From positions 186,001-250,000 of the forward strand of contig DATAUC010000038.1 of assembly GCA_036268485.1 (NCBI GenBank): DNA of 64,000 nucleotides. Reading direction: 5' to 3'. Below, piece after piece: positions 8,636-17,242 of the stretch. A program made the translations under genes and the position numbers. The notes beneath the pieces were generated by a model. The model was not told where the DNA came from, did not search any database, and saw only the letters and a program-made list of their open reading frames with translations. The stretch is from Bog-473 sp036268485. Lineage in GTDB: Bacteria; Actinomycetota; Acidimicrobiia; Acidimicrobiales; RAAP-2. Position 1 is the stretch's first letter. Each line of letters starts with the position of its first letter.

Positions 8636-8674
8636 ATCTTTTAGTATTGTGAAGTATTCCCCGAGAGGAGCTGC
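8636..8674. promoter_or_regulatory. Divergent marR/exporter promoter region with AGTATT repeats
   Basis: The 39-bp gap holds two direct copies of AGTATT (8643-8648 and 8653-8658), spaced 10 bp so that they lie on the same helix face, and a GAGAGGAG ribosome binding site for the exporter. The AT-rich repeat is the best candidate operator for the MarR protein, since it overlaps the only plausible -10 element of the exporter. Confidence 0.4.
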
Positions 8675-10216
8675 ATGGCCCGCACCACCGATCCAACTGC
8701 CGTTTTGAGCCCAGAACTCCGCCGTACCGCCACTGTGGTCGTGCTGGGCTCGATCATGTCGATCCTCGATACGACGATCGTCGCCGTAGCGCTGGCCCGC
8801 TTGGGCAAGGACTTCCACGTCTCGGTCTCCACCATCCAATGGGTCACCACGGGCTATCTGCTCTCGCTGGCTGTGGTGATCCCGGTCACCGGCTGGGCCG
8901 TCGACCGCTTCGGAGCCAAGCGGATGTGGATGCTCTCCCTCTCCTTGTTCATTGCCGGTTCGTGCCTCTGCGGTCTGGCCTGGTCGGCCAATTCGCTCAT
9001 CATCTTCCGGGTCATTCAAGGCATCGGCGGCGGCATGTTGTTGCCCGTCGGTCAGTCGATCCTGGCCCGGAAGGCCGGACCCCAACGCATGGGCCGGGTC
9101 ATGAGCGTGATCGGCGTGCCCATGGTCATGGGTCCGATCTTGGGCCCGGTCATCGGCGGACTCATCGTCTCCAACTTCAGCTGGCGCTGGATTTTCTACA
9201 TCAACCTGCCTATCGGCATAGTCACGCTGATCCTGTCGTCCAAGTACCTGACCGACACCGAGGAGAGAGTCCGCACGAGCTTCGACACCCTGGGCTTCTG
9301 CCTGCTTTCACCCGGACTGGCCTCGCTGGTCTACTCACTGTCCGAAGTGGGCGTGTCCGGCAGCTTCACCAGCACGCCGGTGCTCATCAGCTTCTTCCTC
9401 GGAGTGGTGCTGATGGCCGGGTTCATCGTCCACGCCCTGCACATTCCCAATCCGTTGTTGGAATTGCGCCTCTTCAAGAACCGCAACTTCACCATCGCCA
9501 ACATCTCCATATTCGTATTGGGGGCGACCCTCTTCGGCTCCATGTTCCTGTTGCCGCTCTACTACCAGATCGCCCGTGGCCAGAGCCCGTGGCAGGCCGG
9601 CCTGCTCATGGCCCCGCAGGGCATCGGTGCCGCCTGTGTCATGCGCTGGTCCGGCCGGATCTCCGACCGCTTCGGCCCCCGCAAGATCGTGCCCAGTGGC
9701 ATCGTGCTGATGGCCCTGGCCACCATTCCGTTCGCCTTTGTCACCGTGACATCGTCCGAGACGGTGCTGGCCCTCACATTGTTCGTGCGGGGTCTCGGTC
9801 TTGGCTTCTCCATGATGCCGATAACCGCGGCTGCCTACTACGACCTCTCCCATGCGGAGATACCCCGGGCGAGCACCACCATGAACATCGTGCGTCAGGT
9901 CGGAGGCTCGGTGGCTACCGCGCTCTTCGCCGTGGTCCTCACCCGCGGCATTACCCAGCGACTCGGTACGACGGGCGCCAACACCAACAGCTCAGTCCTG
10001 TCACAGACGGTCAAGCTACCGGTGCCGGTGGCCACCAAGGTGGCAGAAGCCTTCGCTCACACGTTCTGGTGGGCCGTGGTCACCATCTGCCTGGCCTTCA
10101 TTCCCACGCTGTTCCTGCCCAACCATGGGACCGCGCAGAACGCGAAGCACGAGCAGCTCGACACCGACGGTGAGCCCATCGAGATCGCTCCGGTGGTCGG
10201 CGCCGTTTTCGAATAG
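8675..10216 (+). CDS. MFS multidrug exporter, DHA2 (EmrB/QacA) family
   Basis: A 513-residue, 14-helix drug:proton antiporter. Motif A appears as GWAVDRFGAKRMWM, motif B as LIIFRVIQGIGGGMLLPVGQ with the conserved Arg, and motif C as GPILGPVIGGLIV, all in the spacing of EmrB/LmrB proteins. ATG 8675 follows a GAGAGGAG ribosome binding site. The C-terminal 35 residues are hydrophilic. It is controlled in all likelihood by the divergent MarR protein. The drug range cannot be predicted. Confidence 0.9.
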   Translation: MARTTDPTAVLSPELRRTATVVVLGSIMSILDTTIVAVALARLGKDFHVSVSTIQWVTTGYLLSLAVVIPVTGWAVDRFGAKRMWMLSLSLFIAGSCLCGLAWSANSLIIFRVIQGIGGGMLLPVGQSILARKAGPQRMGRVMSVIGVPMVMGPILGPVIGGLIVSNFSWRWIFYINLPIGIVTLILSSKYLTDTEERVRTSFDTLGFCLLSPGLASLVYSLSEVGVSGSFTSTPVLISFFLGVVLMAGFIVHALHIPNPLLELRLFKNRNFTIANISIFVLGATLFGSMFLLPLYYQIARGQSPWQAGLLMAPQGIGAACVMRWSGRISDRFGPRKIVPSGIVLMALATIPFAFVTVTSSETVLALTLFVRGLGLGFSMMPITAAAYYDLSHAEIPRASTTMNIVRQVGGSVATALFAVVLTRGITQRLGTTGANTNSSVLSQTVKLPVPVATKVAEAFAHTFWWAVVTICLAFIPTLFLPNHGTAQNAKHEQLDTDGEPIEIAPVVGAVFE

Positions 10217-10220
10217 GCGT

Positions 10221-11744
10221 CTAGCTGGCGGTCCGCCCGAAGATCAACGCCTGCGGCGTGCGATCCACCACGTGCCAGCGCGGGTCGTGGTCTAGATACT
10301 CGGCCAGCGGCGTACTGCGAGCCCACACCACATAGGCCACATCCCACTTGGTGAAAATGGGATCGGGATCCGTCTTGAGCTGGCTCACGGCGAAGTAGTC
10401 GTTGAGCACCGTCCCCATGAAGAGGTCGTTGCGACCGTCGACGAAGGTGGCTCTGTGACGGGCAATCGAATAGTCCGCCCATTCGTACTGCGTGAAGACC
10501 CGACCCGGATGCGTGGCCAGGTAGTTGAACGCCTGGATCGGCGTGTCGGTCGACACGGACCCGGCCGGCACCGATGGGATAGCCACCACCACAACCATCA
10601 AGCCGATGCCCACGGCACCGGTGATCAGCCGGGCCCGCTCTCCCCACGGGCGGCGGCCCGCCGGCAGGGTGGCGGCCAGACCGGCGGCCGCGATGACGAG
10701 GTAGGGAATGACCCGCACCGAGTGCAGCGCGGCCAGGAAGAAGACCGCCGTCAGCGTTGATTCCAGGACGAAGTGGGTGCGTTGCCGGAAGGCCAGGAAC
10801 ATGATCCCCAGCGCCGGCAGGAACAACAGGTACATGGCGATCGAATGGAAATCCGGCGACTGGAATTCGGCGATGTACTGGCCGAAGTTCGGGTTGAGGA
10901 TGAGGTGCACGTCGTAGACCATGAGACGCGGGCCGTAGGGAGTGATGCCGGTCGCCAGAGTGCTGGACACCAGGGCCATCGCCAACCAGCGACGGTGTGA
11001 CGATTGCCCCACCCCATCGAGGCGGACGATGGCGCGCGCCGGTGCCCACGACCAGGCCAGCTCCGCCGCCAAGACGCAGAGCCCGATGAAGACCGACCCG
11101 TGCAGGTTGACCCAGACCAGGCAAAGGACCGGCAGGGACCACAGCCAGGCCGGGCTGGTCCGCGCCTTGATCAGTATCAGCAGTTCGACCGGCAACAGGA
11201 TGAGCGAGAACGAGAGCCCTCGGTCCTGGGTGACGAAGGGGATGAGGGCCAGGCCGACCACCACGGCGATGGAGGCCAGTCGGGCGCCCTTGGCGCCCAA
11301 CGTCCGGGCGTAGAGCATGGTGGCGCCCACGCTGAGCGCCCCGGTGACGATGGCGATGATGTTGTAGGCGGCAGCGCCGAACACCTTGTAGAGGGAGGCC
11401 AGGATGACCTCGGAGCCCCATTCATCAGCCACCCAGTGCCGATGGGTCTCGGTGTAACTGAAGGGGTCGAGCCCGATGACGGTGTGGTGGGCCAACATCC
11501 ACTGGCCGGCCTCCATCTGCCAGAAGACGTCGGTCGACAAGCGGCGGTCGAGGGTCTCCGCCGCCAGGATGCTGACAGCGAAGACGAAGCCGGCGCAGGC
11601 GATCATCCAGGGGCGCAGCCGGCTCCCCGATCCGGCCGACGCTTCAATGGGCGCCTGGTCAGGCGTGAGGGGCAGACCGCGGTTGTCGACTGACGACGCG
11701 TCGCCGTCTACCAGCGGCCTCGCGGTCCGCACCATCGTGTGCAC
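10221..11744 (-). CDS. Polytopic membrane protein, GT-C-like (unassigned)
   Basis: A 507-residue protein with about eleven membrane helices and a C-terminal soluble domain of about 100 residues. The first loop after helix 1 contains DVFWQMEAGQWML and then DPFSYTETHRHWVADEWG, an acidic, Trp-rich loop reminiscent of GT-C glycosyltransferases and of a family of uncharacterised actinobacterial membrane proteins. The start is taken as GTG 11744 with a GGGGGAG ribosome binding site 6 nt upstream; the frame stays open to 11858. It ends 5 bp from the exporter, tail to tail. A lipid-linked sugar donor is possible, but no family name can be given with confidence. Confidence 0.7.
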   Translation of the reverse strand: MHTMVRTARPLVDGDASSVDNRGLPLTPDQAPIEASAGSGSRLRPWMIACAGFVFAVSILAAETLDRRLSTDVFWQMEAGQWMLAHHTVIGLDPFSYTETHRHWVADEWGSEVILASLYKVFGAAAYNIIAIVTGALSVGATMLYARTLGAKGARLASIAVVVGLALIPFVTQDRGLSFSLILLPVELLILIKARTSPAWLWSLPVLCLVWVNLHGSVFIGLCVLAAELAWSWAPARAIVRLDGVGQSSHRRWLAMALVSSTLATGITPYGPRLMVYDVHLILNPNFGQYIAEFQSPDFHSIAMYLLFLPALGIMFLAFRQRTHFVLESTLTAVFFLAALHSVRVIPYLVIAAAGLAATLPAGRRPWGERARLITGAVGIGLMVVVVAIPSVPAGSVSTDTPIQAFNYLATHPGRVFTQYEWADYSIARHRATFVDGRNDLFMGTVLNDYFAVSQLKTDPDPIFTKWDVAYVVWARSTPLAEYLDHDPRWHVVDRTPQALIFGRTAS

Positions 11745-11896
11745 GTCAACTCCCCCGGCACCGGGTTCCCCACCGATGTCTGGATGCCACGCTACGGGGG
11801 CCCGGTGCGCCTGATCGTTGCCGTTCGGTCGCCATTCCGTCGCAACCGCTGGCGCCACCGCTGGCGCCGCACGACCGGAGGTTGAAGGATGGACGG

Positions 11897-12316
11897 ATGG
11901 ACATCCTCTACACCGCCACCGCCCACGCCACAGGAGACGGCCGCAACGGCCACGCCCGCAGTGACGACGGCTTCATTGACCTCGATCTGCGCATCCCGAC
12001 CGAAATGGGCGGCCAGGGCGGAGCCACCAACCCCGAGGAACTCTTCGCCGCTGGCTACGCCGCCTGCTTCCATTCGGCGCTGAAACTGGTGGCCGGACGG
12101 CAGAAGCTCGACGTCAGCGGCACCGAAGTCTCAGCCAGTATCGGCATCGGCCCCAACGACAGCGGCGGCTTCGGCCTGGCGGCCGAACTGGTGGTGTATG
12201 CCCCCAAGCTCGATAGGGCCACCGCCCAGGCCCTGACCGAAGAGGCCCACAAGGTCTGCCCCTACTCCAACGCCACCCGAGGCAACATTGAGGTCACGCT
12301 CTCCGTTATCGAATAA
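11897..12316 (+). CDS. ohr: Organic hydroperoxide resistance protein Ohr (OsmC/Ohr family)
   Basis: A 139-residue thiol peroxidase that reduces organic hydroperoxides. Both redox Cys are present: C57 in AAGYAACFHSALK and C121 in AHKVCPYSNATRGN, the latter being the Ohr (rather than OsmC) signature. The start is ATG 11897 with a GAAGGA ribosome binding site 7 nt before it; an in-frame TTG 15 bp upstream is less likely. No OhrR gene is adjacent. The 152-bp gap upstream (11745-11896) shows nothing else I can name. Confidence 0.9.
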   Translation: MDILYTATAHATGDGRNGHARSDDGFIDLDLRIPTEMGGQGGATNPEELFAAGYAACFHSALKLVAGRQKLDVSGTEVSASIGIGPNDSGGFGLAAELVVYAPKLDRATAQALTEEAHKVCPYSNATRGNIEVTLSVIE

Positions 12317-12345
12317 CCGCTCAGCCAGACTTACTTGTTGAGCGG
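12317..12345. terminator. Inverted repeat between convergent ohr and fadE-like genes
   Basis: CCGCTCA (12317-12323) and TGAGCGG (12339-12345) can form a 7-bp stem with a 15-nt loop across the end of both genes. There is no T-tract, so if it terminates transcription it would be a weak bidirectional terminator. Confidence 0.35.
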
Positions 12346-14496
12346 ATCTCGGGGCAGTCCGAGAATGCGCTCGGCGATCTGATTGCGGGTGATCTCGCTC
12401 GTCCCACCGGCGATCGACATGGCCCGGGTGGCCAGCTGGGTGAAGCCGGCGAAGGCGCCGCTACCGGTCATGAATGCCAGTTCGGGACCGACCAGGTCGG
12501 CTTGCAGTTCGGCCCGGGCATGCCCGTGCTCGGCCAGCACCAACTTGGTCACGTTGCCTTCCGGTCCCGGCCCCGATCCGATGACGGCGCGCTGGGCCCG
12601 GCGCTGGTTGAGCACCTTCAGCGCGTGCTCGGTGGTCAGGACGGAGCCGATGCGGGCCGATGCGCCCGGTACGAAGTCGCCGTGCCGAGCCAGCAACTCG
12701 TTGAGGTCCATGGAGGGGAACAGCCCGCCTGAACCGCCACCGATGGAGACCCGCTCGTTGCCGAGGGTGGAGCGGGCCACCGTCCACCCGTCGTCGGCGG
12801 TGCCGACCACGTCGTCGTCGGGGACGAACACATCGTTGAAGAAGACCTCATTGAAGTCGGCGTTGCCGGTGATCTGGCGCAGGGGGCGCACCTCGACGCC
12901 GGGCGCATGCATGTCGATGACCATGGTGGTGATGCCGGCGTGCTTGGCCGCGTCCGGGTTGGTGCGGACGGTGGCCAGACCGAGATGGCAGTAGTGGGCC
13001 CCGGACGTCCAGACCTTCTGGCCGTTGACCACCCAGCCGCCGTCCACCCGCACGCCCTTGGTCTTGACGGCGGCGGCGTCGGAGCCGGCGTCGGGCTCGC
13101 TGAAGAGCTGGCACCACACGTACTCGCCCATGAGGGTCTTCTCGACCCAGCGCTCGACCTGGTCGGGCGTGGCGTACTGGTTGACCGTCATGATGTTCCA
13201 GCCCGTGATGCCCAACGGCGGTACCTTGACCCCGGCCGCCTTGAGCTCTTCGTCAATGACGAGTTGCTCCACCGCTCCGGCCTCGCGGCCCCAGGGACGG
13301 GGCCAGTGCGGCACCATGAGGCCGGAGTCGATGAGCGCCTTGCGCTGCTCGTCACCGCTGAGGGTGGCCAGCCGTTGCGCGTCGGCCCGCACGGTGACCC
13401 GGATCTCCTCCGCCTCGGGCGGCAGGTCGAGCGACACCTCGCGGGTGACCCCCTGGCCGGTCAACGTGGTGACATCCTCCGCCTCGCGTGGGCTGCCCAC
13501 CAGGGCATTGAGAACCAGGGCCCGGCGCAGGTAGAAGTGTGCATCGTGCTCCCAGGTGAATCCGATGCCACCGTGCACCTGGATATTCATCTGCGCACTG
13601 TGCACATACGGTGCAAAGGACAGGTGCGCCGCCATGGCCGCGGTCAGGGCGAATTCCGCCCCGTCGTCGTGCGCCGCCCGGGCCGCGTCGTATACGGCGG
13701 CCGTGGCCAGTTCAGCGGCCACCAGCAGGTTGGCGCAGTGGTGCTTGATGGCCTGGAAGGTGCCGATGGTGCGGCCGAACTGCACCCGCTCCTTGGCATA
13801 GGCCACGGCGGCGTCGGTGCAGGCCGCCATGCCGCCGACCGCTTCGGCCGCGCCCAGCGTGCGGGCCAGCGCCAGGGCCCGGCCCGAGGCCCCGGCCAAG
13901 ACATTGGACGGATCCACCGTCACGTTCGACGCCACCACGCCGAGCGCCCGGCGGGTCGGGTCCAGGTTCTTGTCGCGGGTCAGGGTCAGCCCAGCGGCCC
14001 CGGCCTCAACGATGGCCACGTCGTCACCCACCCGGAACAGCAGCAGGCCGGCCTCGCTCCCGCCCAGGACGTAGCCGCCATCGCCGTTGAGCGCGCCGCC
14101 CGACAGCGTGAGGTCGGCGCCGCCCAATCCGAGCGCGGCGGTCGTGGTGCCGTCGGCCAGCCCGGACAACAGCCGGGCCCGTTGCTCGTCGTTCCCGCAC
14201 TGCTCAATCACGGCCGAGGCCAGCACCGTGGGCAGGAACGGGCCGGGGGCGACCTGACGACCCAGTTCGTCGAGGACAACCACCAGCTCGAGCAGGCCGG
14301 CACCCGAACCGCCGTACTCCTCGGGCAGATGGATGCCGAGCCAACCCAGCTCGGCCATTTCGCCCCAGTACGAGGGCCGGGGCTCGTCCTCTGACTCGAG
14401 CAGCGCCCGGGCCGCCTGCATCGTCTTGTGGGCGGTGAGAACCCCTCGGACCGTGGATCCCAGTTCCTGGTGGTCGTCGGTGATGGCGATCGGCAT
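12331..14496 (-). CDS. Two-domain acyl-CoA dehydrogenase (FadE34/FadE22-like)
   Basis: A 721-residue protein with two acyl-CoA dehydrogenase modules in tandem. The N-terminal half (about 1-340) and the C-terminal half (about 380-721, with WCQLFSEPDAGSD and GGTSEITRNQI) each show ACAD features. The length and order match the mycobacterial FadE22/FadE34 type, some of which act on steroid side chains or branched acyl-CoAs. Start ATG 14496 is preceded by AAGGGGGG at 6-nt spacing; an ATG at 14514 lies upstream of that site and is rejected. A palindrome typical of TetR operators sits just before the gene. Substrate not determinable here. Confidence 0.88.
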   Translation of the reverse strand: MPIAITDDHQELGSTVRGVLTAHKTMQAARALLESEDEPRPSYWGEMAELGWLGIHLPEEYGGSGAGLLELVVVLDELGRQVAPGPFLPTVLASAVIEQCGNDEQRARLLSGLADGTTTAALGLGGADLTLSGGALNGDGGYVLGGSEAGLLLFRVGDDVAIVEAGAAGLTLTRDKNLDPTRRALGVVASNVTVDPSNVLAGASGRALALARTLGAAEAVGGMAACTDAAVAYAKERVQFGRTIGTFQAIKHHCANLLVAAELATAAVYDAARAAHDDGAEFALTAAMAAHLSFAPYVHSAQMNIQVHGGIGFTWEHDAHFYLRRALVLNALVGSPREAEDVTTLTGQGVTREVSLDLPPEAEEIRVTVRADAQRLATLSGDEQRKALIDSGLMVPHWPRPWGREAGAVEQLVIDEELKAAGVKVPPLGITGWNIMTVNQYATPDQVERWVEKTLMGEYVWCQLFSEPDAGSDAAAVKTKGVRVDGGWVVNGQKVWTSGAHYCHLGLATVRTNPDAAKHAGITTMVIDMHAPGVEVRPLRQITGNADFNEVFFNDVFVPDDDVVGTADDGWTVARSTLGNERVSIGGGSGGLFPSMDLNELLARHGDFVPGASARIGSVLTTEHALKVLNQRRAQRAVIGSGPGPEGNVTKLVLAEHGHARAELQADLVGPELAFMTGSGAFAGFTQLATRAMSIAGGTSEITRNQIAERILGLPRDPLNK

Positions 14497-14514
14497 GAAA
14501 TGCCCCCCTTGCAT

Positions 14515-14530
14515 GTGAGCGAACGTTCAC
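14515..14530. promoter_or_regulatory. Palindromic TetR-type operator before the two-domain FadE gene
   Basis: GTGAGCGAACGTTCAC is an imperfect 16-bp palindrome (12 of 16 positions symmetric) with the frame GTNANCGNNCGTTNAC, 19 bp upstream of the fadE-like start. It resembles the sites upstream of the thiolase operon in this window, but the middle arm bases differ. Confidence 0.45.
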
Positions 14531-14595
14531 AAGATTAGAGGGCGGCGGCAGCCACCCCCAAGTCGAGTGCCGCGCCGGCGGGGAGCCGGCTGCTC

Positions 14596-14616
14596 TACCA
14601 TGGCCGGGTGAGTTGA
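14596..14616 (+). promoter_or_regulatory. Possible leaderless promoter with a two-codon upstream ORF before ABC-F
   Basis: TACCAT (14596-14601) is followed after six bases by GTG AGT TGA (14608-14616). The start codon sits exactly where other leaderless starts in this window sit relative to their -10 element. The ORF therefore encodes Met-Ser and stops 55 nt before the ABC-F start codon. Its reality is unproven. Confidence 0.35.
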
Positions 14617-14670
14617 TTTCCGGTTGCCGTCGTCCCCTGTCCTGTCGGCCCCTTCCCCCGGAGAATCCTC

Positions 14671-16347
14671 ATGCCCTTCCTACGCACCTCCCCTGTGGCG
14701 ACGCTGGTCGCCCGGGATCTGACCTTCGAACGAGCCGGCTGCGCGGTGCTCGACCGCGTGTCCCTATCCGTTGGCCCCCACACCTGCCTGGGCGTGGTGG
14801 GACCCAATGGGGTGGGCAAGTCCACGCTCTTGCAGCTCCTGGCCGGGCAGCTGTCACCCAGTACCGGCACGGTCCGCATCGACCCTCCGACCGCCACGGT
14901 GGGCTACCTGGCCCAAGAGGAAGCCGTGCGACCGGGTGAGACCGTGCGGGCTGCGCTCTATCGCCGGACAGGGGTGGCCGCCGCTGAATCCGAACTGGCC
15001 GACGCGGCGGCCGGACTCGGTGCTGCGACACCCGGAGCCGATGACCGGTACGCCATTGCTCTGACCCGCTACGAATCGCTGGCTGCCGGCGATTTCGACG
15101 GGCGCCTGGCCGCCACCTTGGCCGACCTCGGTCTAGGTGCCGACATGGAGGACCGTCTGGTCGCCACCTTGTCCGGCGGGCAAGAAGCCCGGGTCGCCCT
15201 GGCCGCCATCGTCCTGGCCCGCTTCGACATCACCCTGCTCGATGAGCCCACCAACGACCTCGACTTCGATGGCTTGCGCCGGCTGGAGTCACTGGTCGGC
15301 CAACGCCAGGGTGCCCTGGTCCTCGTCTCGCACGACCGCGCCTTCCTGAGCGGCGCCGTCACCGACGTCCTCGAACTCGACGAGCACAGTCACGGTGGCA
15401 CCACCTACGGCGGAGGATGGTCCGGCTACCAAGCCGAGCGGGCCGCCGCGTTGGACCACGCCACCGAGGCCTATGCCGTCTATGAGACCCAGCGCCAGCA
15501 ACTCAAACAGCGGGCCCAGCGGGAACGCCAATGGGCCACGACCGGCGTCACCAAGGAGAAGCGCAATCCGAGAGACAACGACAAGGCCCAACGGGACTTC
15601 CGCATCAACAAGACCGAGAAACTGGCCAGCCGGGCCAGCCGCACTGAACGCGCCCTGGCCGCCCTGACTGAAGTCGACAAGCCGTGGGAAGGGTGGGATC
15701 TCCGATTCACCATTGAGCAGGCCCACCGATCGGGTGCCGTCGTGGTCCGCCTGGACGACGCCGTCGTCGAACGGGGCACGTTCGGACTCGGACCCCTCTC
15801 CCTCCAGATCGACTGGGCCGATCGGGTGGCACTGGTGGGACCCAACGGGTCGGGCAAGACGACCTTGGTGCAAACGCTGCTTGGTCGGCTCCCCCTCCGT
15901 GAGGGCACTCGCTGGATCGGGCCCAGTGTCGTGGTCGGAGAGCTGGGACAGGATCGCCGGATCCTTTCGGGTACCGACGATGTCGTCAGCGCGCTCATGC
16001 GGGCGTCCGGACTCCCCCTGTCCGAGGCCCGCTCGACATTGGCCAAGTTCGGGCTGGGCTCCGATGCCGTCACGCGCCCCCCGTCGTCCCTGTCGCCGGG
16101 CGAACGCACCCGGGCCGAGTTGTCGGCCTTCTCCGCCATGGGCGTCAACTTTCTGGTGCTCGACGAGCCGACCAATCACCTGGACCTTCCCGCCATCGAG
16201 CAGCTGGAGTCCGCGCTGGCTAATTTCGACGGCACGCTGCTCCTGGTTTCGCACGATCGCCGGATGCTCGAGACGGTGGAAGTGACGCGACGGCTCTTGC
16301 TTCCCGAGCTTGACTCGACCGACCGCGGCCTGCGGGAGGACCGGTAG
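14671..16347 (+). CDS. ABC-F family ATP-binding protein (ribosome protection or translation factor)
   Basis: A 558-residue protein with two ABC cassettes and no membrane segments. Cassette 1: GPNGVGKST at about 44-52, LSGGQEARVAL, LLDEPTNDLDF. An inter-domain linker rich in Arg, Gln and Lys follows at about 255-340. Cassette 2: GPNGSGKTT, LSPGERTRAEL, LVLDEPTNHLDL. ABC-F proteins bind the ribosomal E site and relieve stalled or drug-blocked ribosomes. The length and short linker resemble the actinobacterial resistance-type group, but a housekeeping role is possible. The ATG has GGAGAA upstream. A two-codon ORF precedes it. Confidence 0.88.
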   Translation: MPFLRTSPVATLVARDLTFERAGCAVLDRVSLSVGPHTCLGVVGPNGVGKSTLLQLLAGQLSPSTGTVRIDPPTATVGYLAQEEAVRPGETVRAALYRRTGVAAAESELADAAAGLGAATPGADDRYAIALTRYESLAAGDFDGRLAATLADLGLGADMEDRLVATLSGGQEARVALAAIVLARFDITLLDEPTNDLDFDGLRRLESLVGQRQGALVLVSHDRAFLSGAVTDVLELDEHSHGGTTYGGGWSGYQAERAAALDHATEAYAVYETQRQQLKQRAQRERQWATTGVTKEKRNPRDNDKAQRDFRINKTEKLASRASRTERALAALTEVDKPWEGWDLRFTIEQAHRSGAVVVRLDDAVVERGTFGLGPLSLQIDWADRVALVGPNGSGKTTLVQTLLGRLPLREGTRWIGPSVVVGELGQDRRILSGTDDVVSALMRASGLPLSEARSTLAKFGLGSDAVTRPPSSLSPGERTRAELSAFSAMGVNFLVLDEPTNHLDLPAIEQLESALANFDGTLLLVSHDRRMLETVEVTRRLLLPELDSTDRGLREDR

Positions 16348-16348
16348 C

Positions 16349-17182
16349 TTGGGCGCAGTGAGCGAGGAGGGCGGCAACCGGGCGCGAGAAGCGGGTGCCG
16401 CCACCGTGCAAGCCCTGCGCCGGGCCATGGCCCGCAAGGCAGCCGATCTCATCCGCAGCGACCCCGACGATGCGGCCACCGCCCTCGAGATCGGCCTGGT
16501 CGATCGGGAGTGGCTGGATGAGCCGGGCAGCGGACCGATCTCGTCCAGCGCACCGGCGGACATCCTGCGCCGCTTCCTCGAGCGGAGTGTGGAACGCCGC
16601 CCCTCCAAGCTGTCATCGCTGGGTCTCTCGGCCGTACAACTCCTATCCTCGGGCAACAGTGACGGCGTGGGCGGTACGCCGCAGCCCATCACGGTGGTCT
16701 TCACCGATCTGGAGGGCTTCACCGCCTTCACCGACGCCCGCGGCGACGCCGCCGCCATTGCACTGATCGACGAGCACCACAAGCTGGCCAACCCCATCGT
16801 GCGCCGATGGAACGGGAGGGTGGTCAAGCACCTCGGCGATGGGCTGCTCTGTACCTTCGGCTCACCGGAAACCGGCCTGCGGGCTGCCCTCGAGCTGCTG
16901 GGCACGGCGCCGCCACCCCTGCGTCTACGGGCGGGCGTCCACGTCGGTGAAGCCACCGTGACCAGGGGTGACATCGTCGGCCACGTCGTCAATCTGACGG
17001 CTCGGGTGTGTGAGCACGCCCGGGGCGGGCAGGTCTGGTGCACGGCCGAAGTCCACGACGCCACCGGCCCGCTGGACGGCGTGCACTTCGGGCGCATCAA
17101 GGCGCGCCGCCTGAAGGGCATCAAGGTGCCGGTGGGACTGTGCGAGGCCACTGCCGTGAGCGTTCCCACCACAACTGACTGA
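16349..17182 (+). CDS. Class III adenylate/guanylate cyclase domain protein
   Basis: A 277-residue cytoplasmic protein with an N-terminal alpha-helical part (1-110) and a class III cyclase homology domain. Metal-binding Asp residues are in VVFTDLEGFTAFTD and KHLGDGLL; the region VNLTARVCEHA supplies the Asn/Arg transition-state pair. The Asp/Thr that usually reads adenine is not clear, so ATP versus GTP cannot be decided. The start is TTG 16349, 8 nt after GGGAGGA and 1 nt after the ABC-F stop; GTG 16358 is an alternative. It is likely co-transcribed with the ABC-F gene. Confidence 0.78.
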   Translation: MGAVSEEGGNRAREAGAATVQALRRAMARKAADLIRSDPDDAATALEIGLVDREWLDEPGSGPISSSAPADILRRFLERSVERRPSKLSSLGLSAVQLLSSGNSDGVGGTPQPITVVFTDLEGFTAFTDARGDAAAIALIDEHHKLANPIVRRWNGRVVKHLGDGLLCTFGSPETGLRAALELLGTAPPPLRLRAGVHVGEATVTRGDIVGHVVNLTARVCEHARGGQVWCTAEVHDATGPLDGVHFGRIKARRLKGIKVPVGLCEATAVSVPTTTD

Positions 17183-17242
17183 CAGCACCCACATTTCTTG
17201 CAGCGCATTGGCGCTCTGACCCGTGTTACGTATGTGATCCAA

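Noticed and set aside
10057..11421. Long minus-strand open frame (454 codons) across the exporter end and the membrane-protein gene
   Set aside because: It is an out-of-frame shadow of the gene at 10221..11744, rich in Arg, Gly and His, with no motif.
12907..14394. Plus-strand open frame of 495 codons antisense to the two-domain FadE gene
   Set aside because: It is rich in Gly, His and Arg with no recognisable domain, while the opposite strand encodes a clear FadE.
14515..14530. KstR (cholesterol regulator) operator before the FadE gene
   Set aside because: KstR sites have AAC-N2-GTT; here AAC and GTT are contiguous, so the motif does not match.
15289..17208. Minus-strand open frame of 639 codons antisense to the ABC-F and cyclase genes
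   Set aside because: Typical high-GC antisense frame; no domain, start signal or sensible composition.
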